The notes beneath the pieces are model-generated. The model searched no databases, had not been told where the DNA came from, and saw only the letters and a program-made list of their open reading frames with translations. Below are positions 9,045 to 18,558 of a DNA stretch of 64,000 bases, in pieces. Origin of the DNA: Gammaproteobacteria bacterium (GTDB lineage Bacteria > Pseudomonadota > Gammaproteobacteria > Burkholderiales > Nitrosomonadaceae); the NCBI GenBank assembly GCA_030431985.1, contig JAUIIB010000011.1, positions 18,548 to 82,547 on the forward strand, read 5' to 3'. The translations under genes and the position numbers were made by a program. How positions within the stretch are numbered: position 1 is the stretch's first letter; every line of letters begins with the position of its first letter.

Positions 9045-11564
9045 TTGAAGAACGCTCATTTTGTTGTGCGTAAAGTAGCGATACTCGGTGCCGGTGTAAT
9101 GGGTGCTCAGATTGCAGCCCATATGGTTAATGCAAATATTGAAACGGTATTATATGAATTGCCGGCTGAGACCGGTAATCTGAATGCCAATGTGATTAAA
9201 GCAGTTGAACAGTTGAAGAAGTTCGAGCCGTCACCGTTGTCGATAAAAACCAGGGCTGCCTATATTCAACCTGCCAATTATGATCAACATCTTGAATTGT
9301 TAAAGGACTGCGATGTGGTCATTGAAGCAATAGCCGAGCGTATCGATTGGAAGCAGGCGCTTTATGAAAAAGTGGCGCCGTATCTTGGTGAGCAGACCCT
9401 ATTTGTCAGCAATACGTCGGGCCTTTCTATCAATACACTGGCACAAGCCCTTCCTGAAACATTGCGTCATCGTTTTTGCGGTGTCCATTTTTTTAATCCA
9501 CCACGGTACATGCATCTGGTCGAATTGATTCCTTGTGCGCAAAGTGATAACGAGATGCTTGATCATCTGGAATCCTTTCTGGTGACATACTTGGGTAAGG
9601 GTGTCATTCGTGCGAAAGATACACCTAACTTTATTGCTAATCGTATCGGTGTTTTCTCTTTACTTGCGACTATGCATCACGGCCAGTCGTTCGGTTTGAC
9701 ATTCGATGAAGTGGACGCGTTGACAGGTACGTTGATTGGACGGCCTAAGAGTGCAACCTACAGGACGGCAGATGTCGTAGGGCTGGATGTATTGGCGCAT
9801 GTGATTCATACCATGCGTGATACGTTGCCAGATGATCATTGGCACTCGTATTTCGAGGCACCAGACTGGCTGCGCGATTTAATAGATGATGGCGCCCTCG
9901 GCCAAAAGACCAAGCGTGGCGTATATCAGAAAGTCGGCAAAGAAATTCAAATATTTGATCTTGGAAGGAATGAATATCGTACGGCAATAGGTGAAGTTGC
10001 GGAAGATTTGAAACAGCAGCTTAAGCTTGGCAAATCGTCAGATAGCATTGCCGTAATGCACGATAGCGAGCATAAACAGGGGCAGTTCTTATGGGCCATT
10101 CATCGTGATTTGTTTCATTATTGTGCGGTTCAGCTAGAATCGATTGCAGACAATACACGTGATTTGGATTTGGCTATTCGATGGGGGTTTGGATGGAAAC
10201 GCGGCCCCTTTGAAATCTGGCAGAACGCCGGATGGCAGCAAATTGTAGATTGGATTAATGCGGATATAGCCGCAGGAAAATCCATGAGAGACACACCGTT
10301 GCCTGCCTGGGTATACGAAATTGGTAAACAACAGATGCAATCCGTACATACGCCACAGGGTTCTTATGCACCGCTATTCCAGTCGTTGCACAAGCGTTCC
10401 ACGTTGCCCGTATATCAACGGCAACTTTATCCCGATCGTCTTGTTGGTGAAAGTGTTGATTACGGTGAGACCATTCTTGAAACTGATGCAATCCGCTTGT
10501 GGCATACAGGCGATAAGATAGCAATCCTCAGTTTCAAGAGTAAAATGCATACGATCAGCAAAGCGGTGCTGAACGGTATGCAGGATGCCATCAAAGAAGC
10601 TGAGATGAACTGGCAAGCCATGGTGATTTGGCAAACGGAACCGCCATTCTCCGCTGGCGCGGATCTTAAACAAGCAACCGAACATATTACAGCAGCTTGT
10701 AGAGAACAGGATGCACCGTTGTTTTCGTCTTCTACGCTTGAAAAATTGCTGAAGCAATTCAGACGCTCAGTTAAATCGGAAACGCATAACGATAGCGAAG
10801 ATCCAGTTAAATCGGATACATTTCTGGCGGAAAAACTGACGGAAGTCATGGTGATGATTGAGCAATTCCAGCAAACGTCACAAGCTCTGCGTTATTCTAT
10901 GATTCCGACGGTGGCTGCGGTAGATGGATTGGCGTTGGGTGGTGGATGTGAATTTGTTATGCACTGTGACCGTACAGTTGCAACGTTGGAAACTTATATT
11001 GGTTTGGTTGAAGCCGGTGTTGGCCTGTTACCTGCTGGGGGCGGGTGTAAGGAATTTGCACTTAGGTCTGCACAAACCGCGCTAGAAGGCGATCCATTTC
11101 CGCAGCTGAAAAAGTATTATCAGACGGTTGCCATGGCTGAACTGGCGAAAAGCGCAGAGCAGGGTAAAGCGCTCGGTTTTTTGCGGCAGGCTGATTCAAT
11201 TATTATGAATCGTTTTGAATTACTGCACACGGCAAAGCATCAGGCACTGGCGCTCGCGGAATCCGGTTACCGGCCGCCATTGAAATCAATGGCGATTCCG
11301 GTGGCCGGCAATACAGGTATTGCGACGATAGAAAGTATGCTTGTTAACATGCATGAAGGAGCATTTATTTCTGATCATGATTATTTGATCGGTAAAAAAA
11401 TCGCCTATGTTATGTGTGGCGGAGATCTGACGCCGGGCAGTCTGGTGGACGAAGAATGGCTACTGGAACTTGAGCGTACTGCATTTATCGAGTTACTCGT
11501 TACCGAGAAAACGCAGGCGCGTATCGCGCATACGATGAAGACCGGAAAGCCGCTTAGAAATTGA
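9045..11564 (+). CDS. 3-hydroxyacyl-CoA dehydrogenase/enoyl-CoA hydratase multifunctional enzyme (FadB-type, HAD-first order)
   Basis: Catalyses the hydration and NAD-dependent oxidation steps of fatty-acid beta-oxidation. The start is taken as the TTG at 9045 because AGGAGG lies five bases upstream and conserved sequence begins directly after; a GTG at 8964 would add 27 basic residues with no such site. The dehydrogenase is first: Rossmann motif GAGVMG near residue 16 and CGVHFFNPPRYMHLVE near 145. The crotonase is last: oxyanion segment SAGADLK near 535, LALGGGCEF near 630, catalytic-region VEAGVGLLPAGGG near 655. This order is reversed relative to E. coli FadB. About 95 residues separate the two oxyanion segments, more than in standalone crotonases, because of a charged insertion. 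The thiolase gene follows 42 bp later. Confidence 0.9.
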   Translation: MKNAHFVVRKVAILGAGVMGAQIAAHMVNANIETVLYELPAETGNLNANVIKAVEQLKKFEPSPLSIKTRAAYIQPANYDQHLELLKDCDVVIEAIAERIDWKQALYEKVAPYLGEQTLFVSNTSGLSINTLAQALPETLRHRFCGVHFFNPPRYMHLVELIPCAQSDNEMLDHLESFLVTYLGKGVIRAKDTPNFIANRIGVFSLLATMHHGQSFGLTFDEVDALTGTLIGRPKSATYRTADVVGLDVLAHVIHTMRDTLPDDHWHSYFEAPDWLRDLIDDGALGQKTKRGVYQKVGKEIQIFDLGRNEYRTAIGEVAEDLKQQLKLGKSSDSIAVMHDSEHKQGQFLWAIHRDLFHYCAVQLESIADNTRDLDLAIRWGFGWKRGPFEIWQNAGWQQIVDWINADIAAGKSMRDTPLPAWVYEIGKQQMQSVHTPQGSYAPLFQSLHKRSTLPVYQRQLYPDRLVGESVDYGETILETDAIRLWHTGDKIAILSFKSKMHTISKAVLNGMQDAIKEAEMNWQAMVIWQTEPPFSAGADLKQATEHITAACREQDAPLFSSSTLEKLLKQFRRSVKSETHNDSEDPVKSDTFLAEKLTEVMVMIEQFQQTSQALRYSMIPTVAAVDGLALGGGCEFVMHCDRTVATLETYIGLVEAGVGLLPAGGGCKEFALRSAQTALEGDPFPQLKKYYQTVAMAELAKSAEQGKALGFLRQADSIIMNRFELLHTAKHQALALAESGYRPPLKSMAIPVAGNTGIATIESMLVNMHEGAFISDHDYLIGKKIAYVMCGGDLTPGSLVDEEWLLELERTAFIELLVTEKTQARIAHTMKTGKPLRN

Positions 11565-11606
11565 TACAGGCGGGTGCAAACATATCCATAATGTAAGGGG
11601 AAGTTG

Positions 11607-12806
11607 ATGACTAAGCCGATACAAGATACCTATATTGTTGCAGCAGCACGCACACCGGTAGGTAAAGCGCCGCGTGGCATATTCAGAAATGTCCGCCCAG
11701 ATGATTTACTCGTGCATGTATTGAAAGCGGTAATGCAGCAGTGCGAAGGACTTGATCCCGCAGTAGTTGATGATGTAATTGTCGGTTGTGCCATGCCGGA
11801 AGCCGAGCAGGGGATCAACGTTGCGCGTGTGGCGTTATTAATGGCCGATATGCCGGATAGTGTGCCGGGCATGACGATTAATCGATTTTGTGCGTCAGGC
11901 TTGCAATCCGTTGCGATTGCTGCAGATCGTATTCGCCTGGGTGAGGCAGATGTTCTGATAGCCGGCGGGACGGAAAGCATGAGCATGGTGCCGATGATGG
12001 GAAATAAGGTGGCCATGAATCCGGTATTGTTTAAACATGATGAGAATGTTGCAATTGCCTATGGAATGGGCATGACCGCAGAAAAAGTAGCCGAACGGTG
12101 GCATGTCGATCGTGAGGCGCAGGATTTATTTGCCTTTACCAGTCATCAGCGTGCACTTAAAGCGATAAATGAGGGTGAGTTTGACGAAGAAATCGCGCCT
12201 TATGTCATCGATGAAAGGTGTCCAGATCTGGAGGCCCGCCAGATACAGCGGTTTGAGTCGGTTAAAGATACCGATGAAGGGCCGCGTGCGGATACAAACC
12301 TGGATGTTTTGGCAAAGCTGAGACCGGTTTTTGCTTCGCAAGGTTCAGTAACGGCAGGGAACAGTTCGCAAATGTCCGATGGCGCAGGGGCGGTGGTTTT
12401 GATGAGTGAAGCAGCTATGCTGCGCTTTAATCTATCGCCATTGGGTCGATTTGTTGGCTACGCAGTTGCGGGTGTTCCGCCTGAGATTATGGGGGTCGGG
12501 CCAATCCAGGCAATTCCTAAAGTCCTAACACAGACGGGTATCAAACAAGATGACCTTGATTGGATTGAATTGAATGAGGCTTTTGCCGCACAAAGCCTTG
12601 CTGTTATTAATGAACTGGGATTAAATCGGGAAAAAATTAATCCTCTGGGCGGTGCCATTGCATTAGGGCATCCCTTAGGGGCAACAGGTTCTATACGTGT
12701 GGCAACTTTATTGCATGGTATGCGTCGCCGCCAAATGAAATACGGCATGGTGACAATGTGTATTGGCAGTGGAATGGGGGCAGCCGGAATTTTTGAAGCG
12801 CTTTAG
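11607..12806 (+). CDS. fadA: Acetyl-CoA acyltransferase (3-ketoacyl-CoA thiolase)
   Basis: Cleaves 3-ketoacyl-CoA with CoA, the last step of beta-oxidation, and pairs with the multifunctional enzyme upstream. The 399-residue length and all catalytic signatures are those of degradative thiolases: nucleophile C95 in NRFCASGLQS, H355 in GHPLGATGS and second cysteine C385 in MCIGSGMGAAG. The ATG at 11607 is preferred over the adjacent TTG at 11604; AAGGGG lies about six bases upstream. The two genes are 42 bp apart on the same strand and so probably form an operon. The enzyme is cytoplasmic and would act as a homotetramer or in a complex with the FadB-like partner. Confidence 0.95.
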   Translation: MTKPIQDTYIVAAARTPVGKAPRGIFRNVRPDDLLVHVLKAVMQQCEGLDPAVVDDVIVGCAMPEAEQGINVARVALLMADMPDSVPGMTINRFCASGLQSVAIAADRIRLGEADVLIAGGTESMSMVPMMGNKVAMNPVLFKHDENVAIAYGMGMTAEKVAERWHVDREAQDLFAFTSHQRALKAINEGEFDEEIAPYVIDERCPDLEARQIQRFESVKDTDEGPRADTNLDVLAKLRPVFASQGSVTAGNSSQMSDGAGAVVLMSEAAMLRFNLSPLGRFVGYAVAGVPPEIMGVGPIQAIPKVLTQTGIKQDDLDWIELNEAFAAQSLAVINELGLNREKINPLGGAIALGHPLGATGSIRVATLLHGMRRRQMKYGMVTMCIGSGMGAAGIFEAL

Positions 12807-12822
12807 CGTGTTTCGGTCAATG

Positions 12823-13674
12823 TTAAGACACGCACTCCAGTATATTTGCGTGATGTTTGAAATGATCTTCAATAAATGTACTGATAAAATAATAGCTATG
12901 GTCGTAATTTTGGTGATAACGTAGCGTCAATTTTTGTTTATTTTTCTGACAAATTTTTTCCAGTAGATCGGGGCGGAGCTGTTCGGTCAGAAACGGATCA
13001 TTCAGACCTTGATCAACTAATATATCAGGAATACGTTTGCCCTCTTCAATGAGGGCGGTCGCGTCATAATTCCGCCAGCTGTCTTTGTCTTTTCCTAGAT
13101 AATGTGTGAATGCTTTTTGACCCCAGGGGCATTGTATCGGTGCACAAATTGGCGCAAAAGCGGAGATTGATCTAAACTTGTCAGGATAACGCAAACCCAG
13201 CGTCAATGCGCCGTGACCGCCCATTGAGTGACCTGATATACCGATTTTATCTTTGTCGGCTAAACAATCATTAATAATGATTTCGTATAATTCTTGTGTA
13301 ACGTAGTGTTCCATCAAATAGTGATTTGACCATGGTTTTTCCGTTGCATCCAGGTAAAAACCAGCGCCGGTACCGAAATCCCAGTCATCGTTCTCCCCTG
13401 AAATACCTGTTTCCCGGGGGCTGGTGTCCAGCGTAACGATCATAAATCCATATTCAGCAGCATAACGTTGTGCGCCTGCTTTGAACATGAATGTCTCTTC
13501 AGTGCAAGTTAGTCCGGCGAGAAAAAAGATTGCAGGTATCCGCTGTTGTGATTGGTGTGGTTGAAAAACTGAAAAACGCATCGGCAAGCCGATGGTTGAT
13601 GAATGATGTTGATAAAACCGTTGAATACCTCCGAAACAGTTGTGTTCATTACGGATCTCTAGGTTCAGTGCCAT
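12823..13674 (-). CDS. fghA: S-formylglutathione hydrolase
   Basis: Hydrolyses S-formylglutathione to formate and glutathione, the second step of glutathione-dependent formaldehyde oxidation. It is an alpha/beta hydrolase of the esterase D type, 283 residues as usual. The nucleophile elbow GHSMGGHG places Ser at 150, the conserved FLAGLTCTEE loop is near 51-60, and the catalytic His is in NYDHSYYF near residue 260. The ATG overlaps the stop codon of the dehydrogenase gene by one base (TAATG), so the two are translationally coupled. Its 3' end faces the thiolase gene, 16 bp away, in a convergent arrangement. Confidence 0.95.
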   Translation of the reverse strand: MALNLEIRNEHNCFGGIQRFYQHHSSTIGLPMRFSVFQPHQSQQRIPAIFFLAGLTCTEETFMFKAGAQRYAAEYGFMIVTLDTSPRETGISGENDDWDFGTGAGFYLDATEKPWSNHYLMEHYVTQELYEIIINDCLADKDKIGISGHSMGGHGALTLGLRYPDKFRSISAFAPICAPIQCPWGQKAFTHYLGKDKDSWRNYDATALIEEGKRIPDILVDQGLNDPFLTEQLRPDLLEKICQKNKQKLTLRYHQNYDHSYYFISTFIEDHFKHHANILECVS

Positions 13675-14780
13675 TAATATATCACCACTGAACGGATGGA
13701 TTCTCCCGCTTTCATTAATTGGAAGCCTTCATTGATATCCTCCAGTTTTAGTGTATGTGTAATAAGTGAGTCAATGTTGATTTTGCCTTCCATATACCAA
13801 TCGACAATTCTCGGGACATCAGTTCGGCCGCGTGCTCCCCCGAAAGCGGAGCCTTCCCATTTTCTGCCGGTAACCAGTTGAAACGGACGTGTGCTGATTT
13901 CAGCACCCGCTTCGGCTACACCAATAATAATACTGCGCCCCCAGCCTTTATGGGTGCATTCTAGGGCTTGCCGCATGACTTGCGTATTACCGATGCATTC
14001 AAAACTGTAGTCCGCACCTCCGTCAGTGAGTTGAATAATGGCATCTGTGATGTCGGATTCTTCATTGGGATTAAGAAAATGAGTCATGCCGAAGTCACGT
14101 GCCATAGTTTCACGTTCGGAGTTGATGTCGATACCGATAATTTTGTCAGCACCGACCATTCTGGCACCTTGTATAACATTCAGCCCTATACCACCGAGTC
14201 CGAAGACGGCTATATTGCTGCCTGCTTCAACTTTGGCGGTAAATAAAACTGCGCCTATTCCAGTGGTAACGCCACAACCGATATAGCACACCTTGTCAAA
14301 TGGTGCATCGGGCCGGATCTTAGCTAATGCAATTTCGGGAACGATCGTATAATTCGAGAAGGTTGATGTCCCCATGTAATGGAAAAGCGGCTCACCGTTT
14401 AATGAAAAGCGTGATGTTGAATCAGGCATAAGGCCGCGGCCTTGTGTAGATCGAATTGCCTGGCAAAGATTGGTTTTTTGGGATAAACAGAATTTGCATT
14501 CCCGGCATTCCGGTGTGTAGAGCGGTATAACATGATCGCCTGGTTGCAGTGATTTTACGTCTTGACCGGTTTCGACGACAATGCCAGCGCCTTCATGTCC
14601 CAGTATCGTTGGGAATAAGCCTTCAGGATCTGCACCAGATAATGTGTAATAGTCAGTATGACAAATACCCGTGGCTTTGATTTCAACAACCACTTCGTTT
14701 GCTTTCGGACCGTCTAGGTCAACGTGTTCAATTGTCAGGGGTTGTCCCGCTTGCCAGGCTACAGCTGCTTTTGTTTTCAT
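13674..14780 (-). CDS. frmA: S-(hydroxymethyl)glutathione dehydrogenase, class III alcohol dehydrogenase
   Basis: Oxidises the glutathione adduct of formaldehyde to S-formylglutathione with NAD. The 368-residue protein is a zinc alcohol dehydrogenase: catalytic zinc ligands C40 and H62 (GICHTDYY, LGHEGAG) with a third Cys in CYIGCGVTTGIG, structural zinc cysteines C92, C95, C98 and C106, and the NAD-binding GLGGIG near 195. The gene is first in a two-gene operon with fghA. In an ammonia oxidiser, formaldehyde can arise when ammonia monooxygenase co-oxidises methane or methanol, so detoxification is a reasonable role, but that is inference. No linked FrmR-type repressor gene is present. Confidence 0.95.
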   Translation of the reverse strand: MKTKAAVAWQAGQPLTIEHVDLDGPKANEVVVEIKATGICHTDYYTLSGADPEGLFPTILGHEGAGIVVETGQDVKSLQPGDHVIPLYTPECRECKFCLSQKTNLCQAIRSTQGRGLMPDSTSRFSLNGEPLFHYMGTSTFSNYTIVPEIALAKIRPDAPFDKVCYIGCGVTTGIGAVLFTAKVEAGSNIAVFGLGGIGLNVIQGARMVGADKIIGIDINSERETMARDFGMTHFLNPNEESDITDAIIQLTDGGADYSFECIGNTQVMRQALECTHKGWGRSIIIGVAEAGAEISTRPFQLVTGRKWEGSAFGGARGRTDVPRIVDWYMEGKINIDSLITHTLKLEDINEGFQLMKAGESIRSVVIY

Positions 14781-15251
14781 TCGAGTGTGTTAATTTTAAT
14801 ATGTGAAAATAGGCATGGTAAATTATGATATTGCCGCAGGTAATAAGAGTCTGAACTGAATGGTTTTGTGTGATTCATAATATATACACGGTCAGTATTT
14901 GCGTACAGATTATTTTAGAATATCAAATAAACTGAACATATGGGCAGGAATATGAGCACAAAATTCATTAATTTCATAATTTCGAATGTACTACCGTCCA
15001 GTTGTTTCATTTAGCTGAATAGCTAAGATGCAGCTAGCGGTTCGCAGCATAAATGAGTTTGGCCGTTTTTGCAGTATTCATGTGGTTTTAGAATTTATTG
15101 GGTTTGAATTGCAAATAATAAGGTGAATTGATGCTTAATTACTTGATTGTTGCTTATGAAATTTAGTTATTCTTTTAGTATCTGATAATATTGCATTATG
15201 TTATAAATTTTGACTAGATTTTGCTTGATAAATCTATAAGAGGAAACTTCT
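14781..15251. other. Divergent intergenic region upstream of the exopolysaccharide operon
   Basis: AT-rich, with no coding frame. It must hold promoters for the leftward frmA-fghA pair and the rightward export operon. The ribosome binding site AAGAGG ahead of the GTG at 15252 is clear. I looked for a sigma-54 type GG-N10-GC element, which other XrtA loci use, and found none with correct spacing. Confidence 0.45.
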
Positions 15252-15881
15252 GTGAAAACATATTCTTTGGGCTTGGGTTATTTGCAGCGATCTGTTTCAT
15301 TTTGGATTGCCTTATTACTTATGACTGGTTGCAATACTTATCCGCTTTTGACTGAAACTGAAAATAATTTCGTTCACCGAGATTATTTAATTGGACCCGG
15401 AGACAATGTTGAAATCATTGTCTGGCGCAATCCTGAGATATCTATGTCGGTGCCCGTGAGGCCGGATGGAAAAATTACAACGCCATTAGTCGAAGACCTG
15501 CCCGCCAGTGGTAAAACTTCGACGCAACTCGCCCGTGACATCGAAGAAACATTGTCGAAATATATCCAAGAGCCTGTTGTAACTGTCGTAGTAACGGAGT
15601 TTGTTGGACCCTTTGGCGAACAGGTTCGAGTGATAGGAGAGGCCGCCAACCCTATGGCATTGGCTTATCGGGAAAAAATGACCTTAATGGATGTGATGAT
15701 TGCGGTGGGGGGTATGACTGATTTTGCGGCGGGGAACCGGGCGAGATTAATCCGAACTATAAATGGAGAGCAACAACAGTTTCGCGTTCGATTGGATGAT
15801 TTAATTAGAGATGGAGACGTTTCAGCAAATGTTCCTGTGTTACAAGGGGATGTGCTAGTGATACCCGAAAGTCTTTTTTAG
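15252..15881 (+). CDS. XrtA-system polysaccharide export lipoprotein (Wza-like)
   Basis: Outer-membrane export component that would conduct exopolysaccharide across the envelope. It starts with GTG after AAGAGG. The N-terminus is a lipoprotein signal with lipobox LMTGC (lipidated C27). Then comes the polysaccharide export domain: DYLIGPGDNVEIIVWRNPE near 38-56 and VRPDGKITTPLVEDLPASG near 69-87. A SLBB-like segment with VRVIGEAANP follows near 125-135. At 209 residues it is of the short type usual in XrtA/PEP-CTERM loci, lacking the C-terminal barrel helix of E. coli Wza. The separate barrel protein encoded three genes later may complete the pore. First gene of a nine-gene co-directional cluster. 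Confidence 0.9.
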   Translation: MKTYSLGLGYLQRSVSFWIALLLMTGCNTYPLLTETENNFVHRDYLIGPGDNVEIIVWRNPEISMSVPVRPDGKITTPLVEDLPASGKTSTQLARDIEETLSKYIQEPVVTVVVTEFVGPFGEQVRVIGEAANPMALAYREKMTLMDVMIAVGGMTDFAAGNRARLIRTINGEQQQFRVRLDDLIRDGDVSANVPVLQGDVLVIPESLF

Positions 15882-16017
15882 CGACTTGGAGCGAAGTGTG
15901 CTGTGCACAATGAATGTAACACGGTATTAAAAGATTTGTAATTTGAAATAGATTGAATCTGAAGATTGTGTTGAGCTAACCCAAGAAGTAGTCAAATTTC
16001 AATAGTGAGAATACTGC

Positions 16018-17580
16018 ATGGATGAACTGATTACCCGTTTATATGTTTTTATTAAGGGTATCTGGAAATACCGTTTACTCGCGATAATTGTTGCATGGAT
16101 AGTTGCAATCGTTGGCTGGGTGGTTGTGTTAAAACTCCCGGATAATTATGAAGCATCAGCAAGAATTTACGTCGATACGCAGAATGTTATCAGACCATTA
16201 ATGGAGGGAATGACGGTTTCGACGAATGTGCAACATCAGGTTTCCATTATGGGGCGTACGTTAATCAGTCGTCCCAATGTTGAAAATGTTATGCGGATGG
16301 TTGATCTAGATGTCCAAGTTAAAACCGAAAAAGAAAAAGAGCGGCTAATTACCGATCTCATGCAGGATATAAAACTGGCGGCCACAGCTGGAGATAACAT
16401 TTTTACGATTACATACAACCATAAGAATCCCGTTTTAGCCAGAGATGTTGTGCAATCATTATTAACGATTTTTGTGGAAGAGGGGCTGGATGGGAAGAAA
16501 GAGGATTCCACTTCTGCATTGCGTTTCATCGATCAGCAGATTGCGGCTTACGAGGAAAAATTAATCGAAGCTGAAAATGCTTTAACGAAATTTAAGCAGG
16601 AAAATCTTGGATTGTTACCTGGGCAAGGTGGTGATTATTACGAGCAATTGTTGAAAGCACAAGAAGATATGAAACAGGCTAAGTTAGCACTTAGAGAGGC
16701 GGAACGGGGCCGGGATGCGATTAGAAAACAAATCAGTGGTGATGAACCTGTTTTTGTATTGGAATCATTTGATGTAGAGGGTGAGACCATTGTTAATCCT
16801 GAAATTGATGCGCGGATTCAGAGTTTGAATGAAAAGCTGGATTCTCTTCGGCTTAATTTTACTGAGTTACATCCGGATATTGTGTCTACCAAAAGACTGA
16901 TTGCTCAGCTAGAAGAGCAGAAAAAAGAAGAAGCAAAACGCTTTTCCAGCCACCGAGATCTCGGCAAAGATTATAGTCCTATGTTGCAACAATTAAATGT
17001 CGCATTAGCGGATGCAGAAGCAGCCGTTGCCTCTATGGCCGCTCGTGTTGAAGAATATTCGGTTAGGTATGAGAATTTAAAATCAATGAGTTCTGCTATC
17101 CCGAGAGTCGAAGCGGAGTTTACGCAGCTTAATCGTGATTACAATGTTAATAAAGCCAATTATGAACGACTTCTGGAGCGCAGGATTTCGGCGCGGATGT
17201 CAGGTGAGCTAACGTCGGCTTCAGGTTTGTTGTCGTTCAGAATTATTGATCCACCTCAGGTTCCGGAGATTCCTGTTGGCCCAGAGCATAGGCTGTTGTT
17301 TTCTCTGGTTTTCGTTGCCGCTTTAATGACGGGTATTGCCGTTGCCTTTATCATCAGCCAGGTCAGGCCAGCTTTTTACAGTCAAAGCAATCTGCGCGAA
17401 GTAACTGGCTTACCTGTTTTAGGTTCTGTCCCCATGGTATGGACGGGTGAGCAGATTGCGCACCGAAAGCACAGGCTATTTATCTTTGGGTTGTCTATCT
17501 TAATGTTGGCAGTGATTTATGGGGTGTTAATACTCTATTTTAGAAAGCTGAACAATATCGTGGGAATGTTTCCTTTTTAA
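16018..17580 (+). CDS. XrtA-system chain-length determinant protein (Wzz/GumC-like)
   Basis: Inner-membrane polysaccharide co-polymerase that sets chain length and links polymerase to export. The 520-residue protein has an N-terminal membrane helix (about 18-36, LLAIIVAWIVAIVGWVVVL), a Wzz domain, and a long periplasmic coiled coil (about 170-390, rich in Lys, Glu and Ala). A second helix lies near 428-450 (LLFSLVFVAALMTGIAVAF) after the Pro-rich FRIIDPPQVPEIPVGPEH. A third hydrophobic helix close to the C-terminus is seen in this XrtA subfamily. No kinase domain is fused; that activity is in the next gene, as in other two-component co-polymerase systems. The start ATG at 16018 follows a 136-bp gap. 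Confidence 0.92.
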   Translation: MDELITRLYVFIKGIWKYRLLAIIVAWIVAIVGWVVVLKLPDNYEASARIYVDTQNVIRPLMEGMTVSTNVQHQVSIMGRTLISRPNVENVMRMVDLDVQVKTEKEKERLITDLMQDIKLAATAGDNIFTITYNHKNPVLARDVVQSLLTIFVEEGLDGKKEDSTSALRFIDQQIAAYEEKLIEAENALTKFKQENLGLLPGQGGDYYEQLLKAQEDMKQAKLALREAERGRDAIRKQISGDEPVFVLESFDVEGETIVNPEIDARIQSLNEKLDSLRLNFTELHPDIVSTKRLIAQLEEQKKEEAKRFSSHRDLGKDYSPMLQQLNVALADAEAAVASMAARVEEYSVRYENLKSMSSAIPRVEAEFTQLNRDYNVNKANYERLLERRISARMSGELTSASGLLSFRIIDPPQVPEIPVGPEHRLLFSLVFVAALMTGIAVAFIISQVRPAFYSQSNLREVTGLPVLGSVPMVWTGEQIAHRKHRLFIFGLSILMLAVIYGVLILYFRKLNNIVGMFPF

Positions 17581-17640
17581 AACCTGGACCGGTTAAGTGA
17601 TGTTTGTATGACCCGCTTCGATTAATCATGAAGGATTAGT

Positions 17641-18558
17641 ATGAGTATTATAGAGAAGGCAATAAACAAGCTTGAAAAGGAAGTCGGTAGCAAAGCCATA
17701 CATAATGTAAAAAGGAAAAGGCCGCAGCCAGCCGTCAACACAACGATTAAAGCAGATGTTTCTGAAGAGGCAAATATTTCTGAAAAGGTGGTTGATCATT
17801 TTCAGGTAAATAGAATCAGCCACGATAAGCCTCTTCCTACAACTGCAAGTCCTAATTATATTAATATCGATCTCGAAAGATTGCATCAATTGGGGATTGT
17901 TACGCCTAATCAAGGTAAAACCCAGATTGCAGAGCAGTTTAGGATAATCAAACGTCCACTGTTAACCAAGGCATTTGCAAAAAAAAATAACAATCTGATT
18001 ATGATTTCGAGCGCGCTAGCAGGGGAAGGTAAAAGTTTTTGTGCGGTGAACCTAGCGATGAGTATCGCATCTGAGATGGATCATAGAGTTTTGTTGATTG
18101 ATGCGGATGTGGCTAGACCTTCGATACCGAATTTATTGGACATTGAGAATCAAGCGGGATTAATGGATATACTCATTGGTAAGTCTGGGGATGTTTCAGA
18201 CGTTCTGATAAAAACCAATGTAGAAAAACTGAGCTTGATTATGTCTGGGACTGCGCATTCTCATGCTACGGAGCTTCTGGCAAGCCAGACTATGGCCATA
18301 CTGCTTGAAGAACTTGCTCAACGTTACAATGATAGAATTGTAGTCTTCGACGCACCTCCTATACTATTAACGAGTGAAGCGCGTGTTTTACCCGAACGCA
18401 TGGGGCAAATTGTCTTAGTCGTTGAAGCCGAACAAACAACGCAGCAGGCGCTAAATCAAGTAATTAACCAGTTCAGTTCTAAAGCCAATATTAGTTTGAT
18501 TTATAACAAAGTTAAAACTTTCGCGAGTGGCGAGTATTGTGGGTACTACTACTCATGA
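17641..18558 (+). CDS. XrtA-associated tyrosine autokinase (BY-kinase)
   Basis: Cytoplasmic P-loop kinase that phosphorylates its own C-terminal tyrosines and thereby cycles the Wzz-like partner. The 305-residue product has a variable N-terminal arm, then Walker A LAGEGKS near 124-131, Walker A' VLLIDADVARPS near 153-164 and a Walker B-like VVFDAPPIL near 235. The C-terminus ends in a tyrosine cluster (EYCGYYYS), the expected autophosphorylation tail. The stop codon overlaps the start of the following gene (ATGA), so translation is coupled. AAGGA precedes the ATG by about six bases. Confidence 0.92.
   Translation: MSIIEKAINKLEKEVGSKAIHNVKRKRPQPAVNTTIKADVSEEANISEKVVDHFQVNRISHDKPLPTTASPNYINIDLERLHQLGIVTPNQGKTQIAEQFRIIKRPLLTKAFAKKNNNLIMISSALAGEGKSFCAVNLAMSIASEMDHRVLLIDADVARPSIPNLLDIENQAGLMDILIGKSGDVSDVLIKTNVEKLSLIMSGTAHSHATELLASQTMAILLEELAQRYNDRIVVFDAPPILLTSEARVLPERMGQIVLVVEAEQTTQQALNQVINQFSSKANISLIYNKVKTFASGEYCGYYYS

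Noticed and set aside
15210..15240. TTGACT and TATAAG ahead of the export lipoprotein gene as a promoter
   Set aside because: Spacing is 19 bp and the -10 would overlap the ribosome binding site, leaving no leader.
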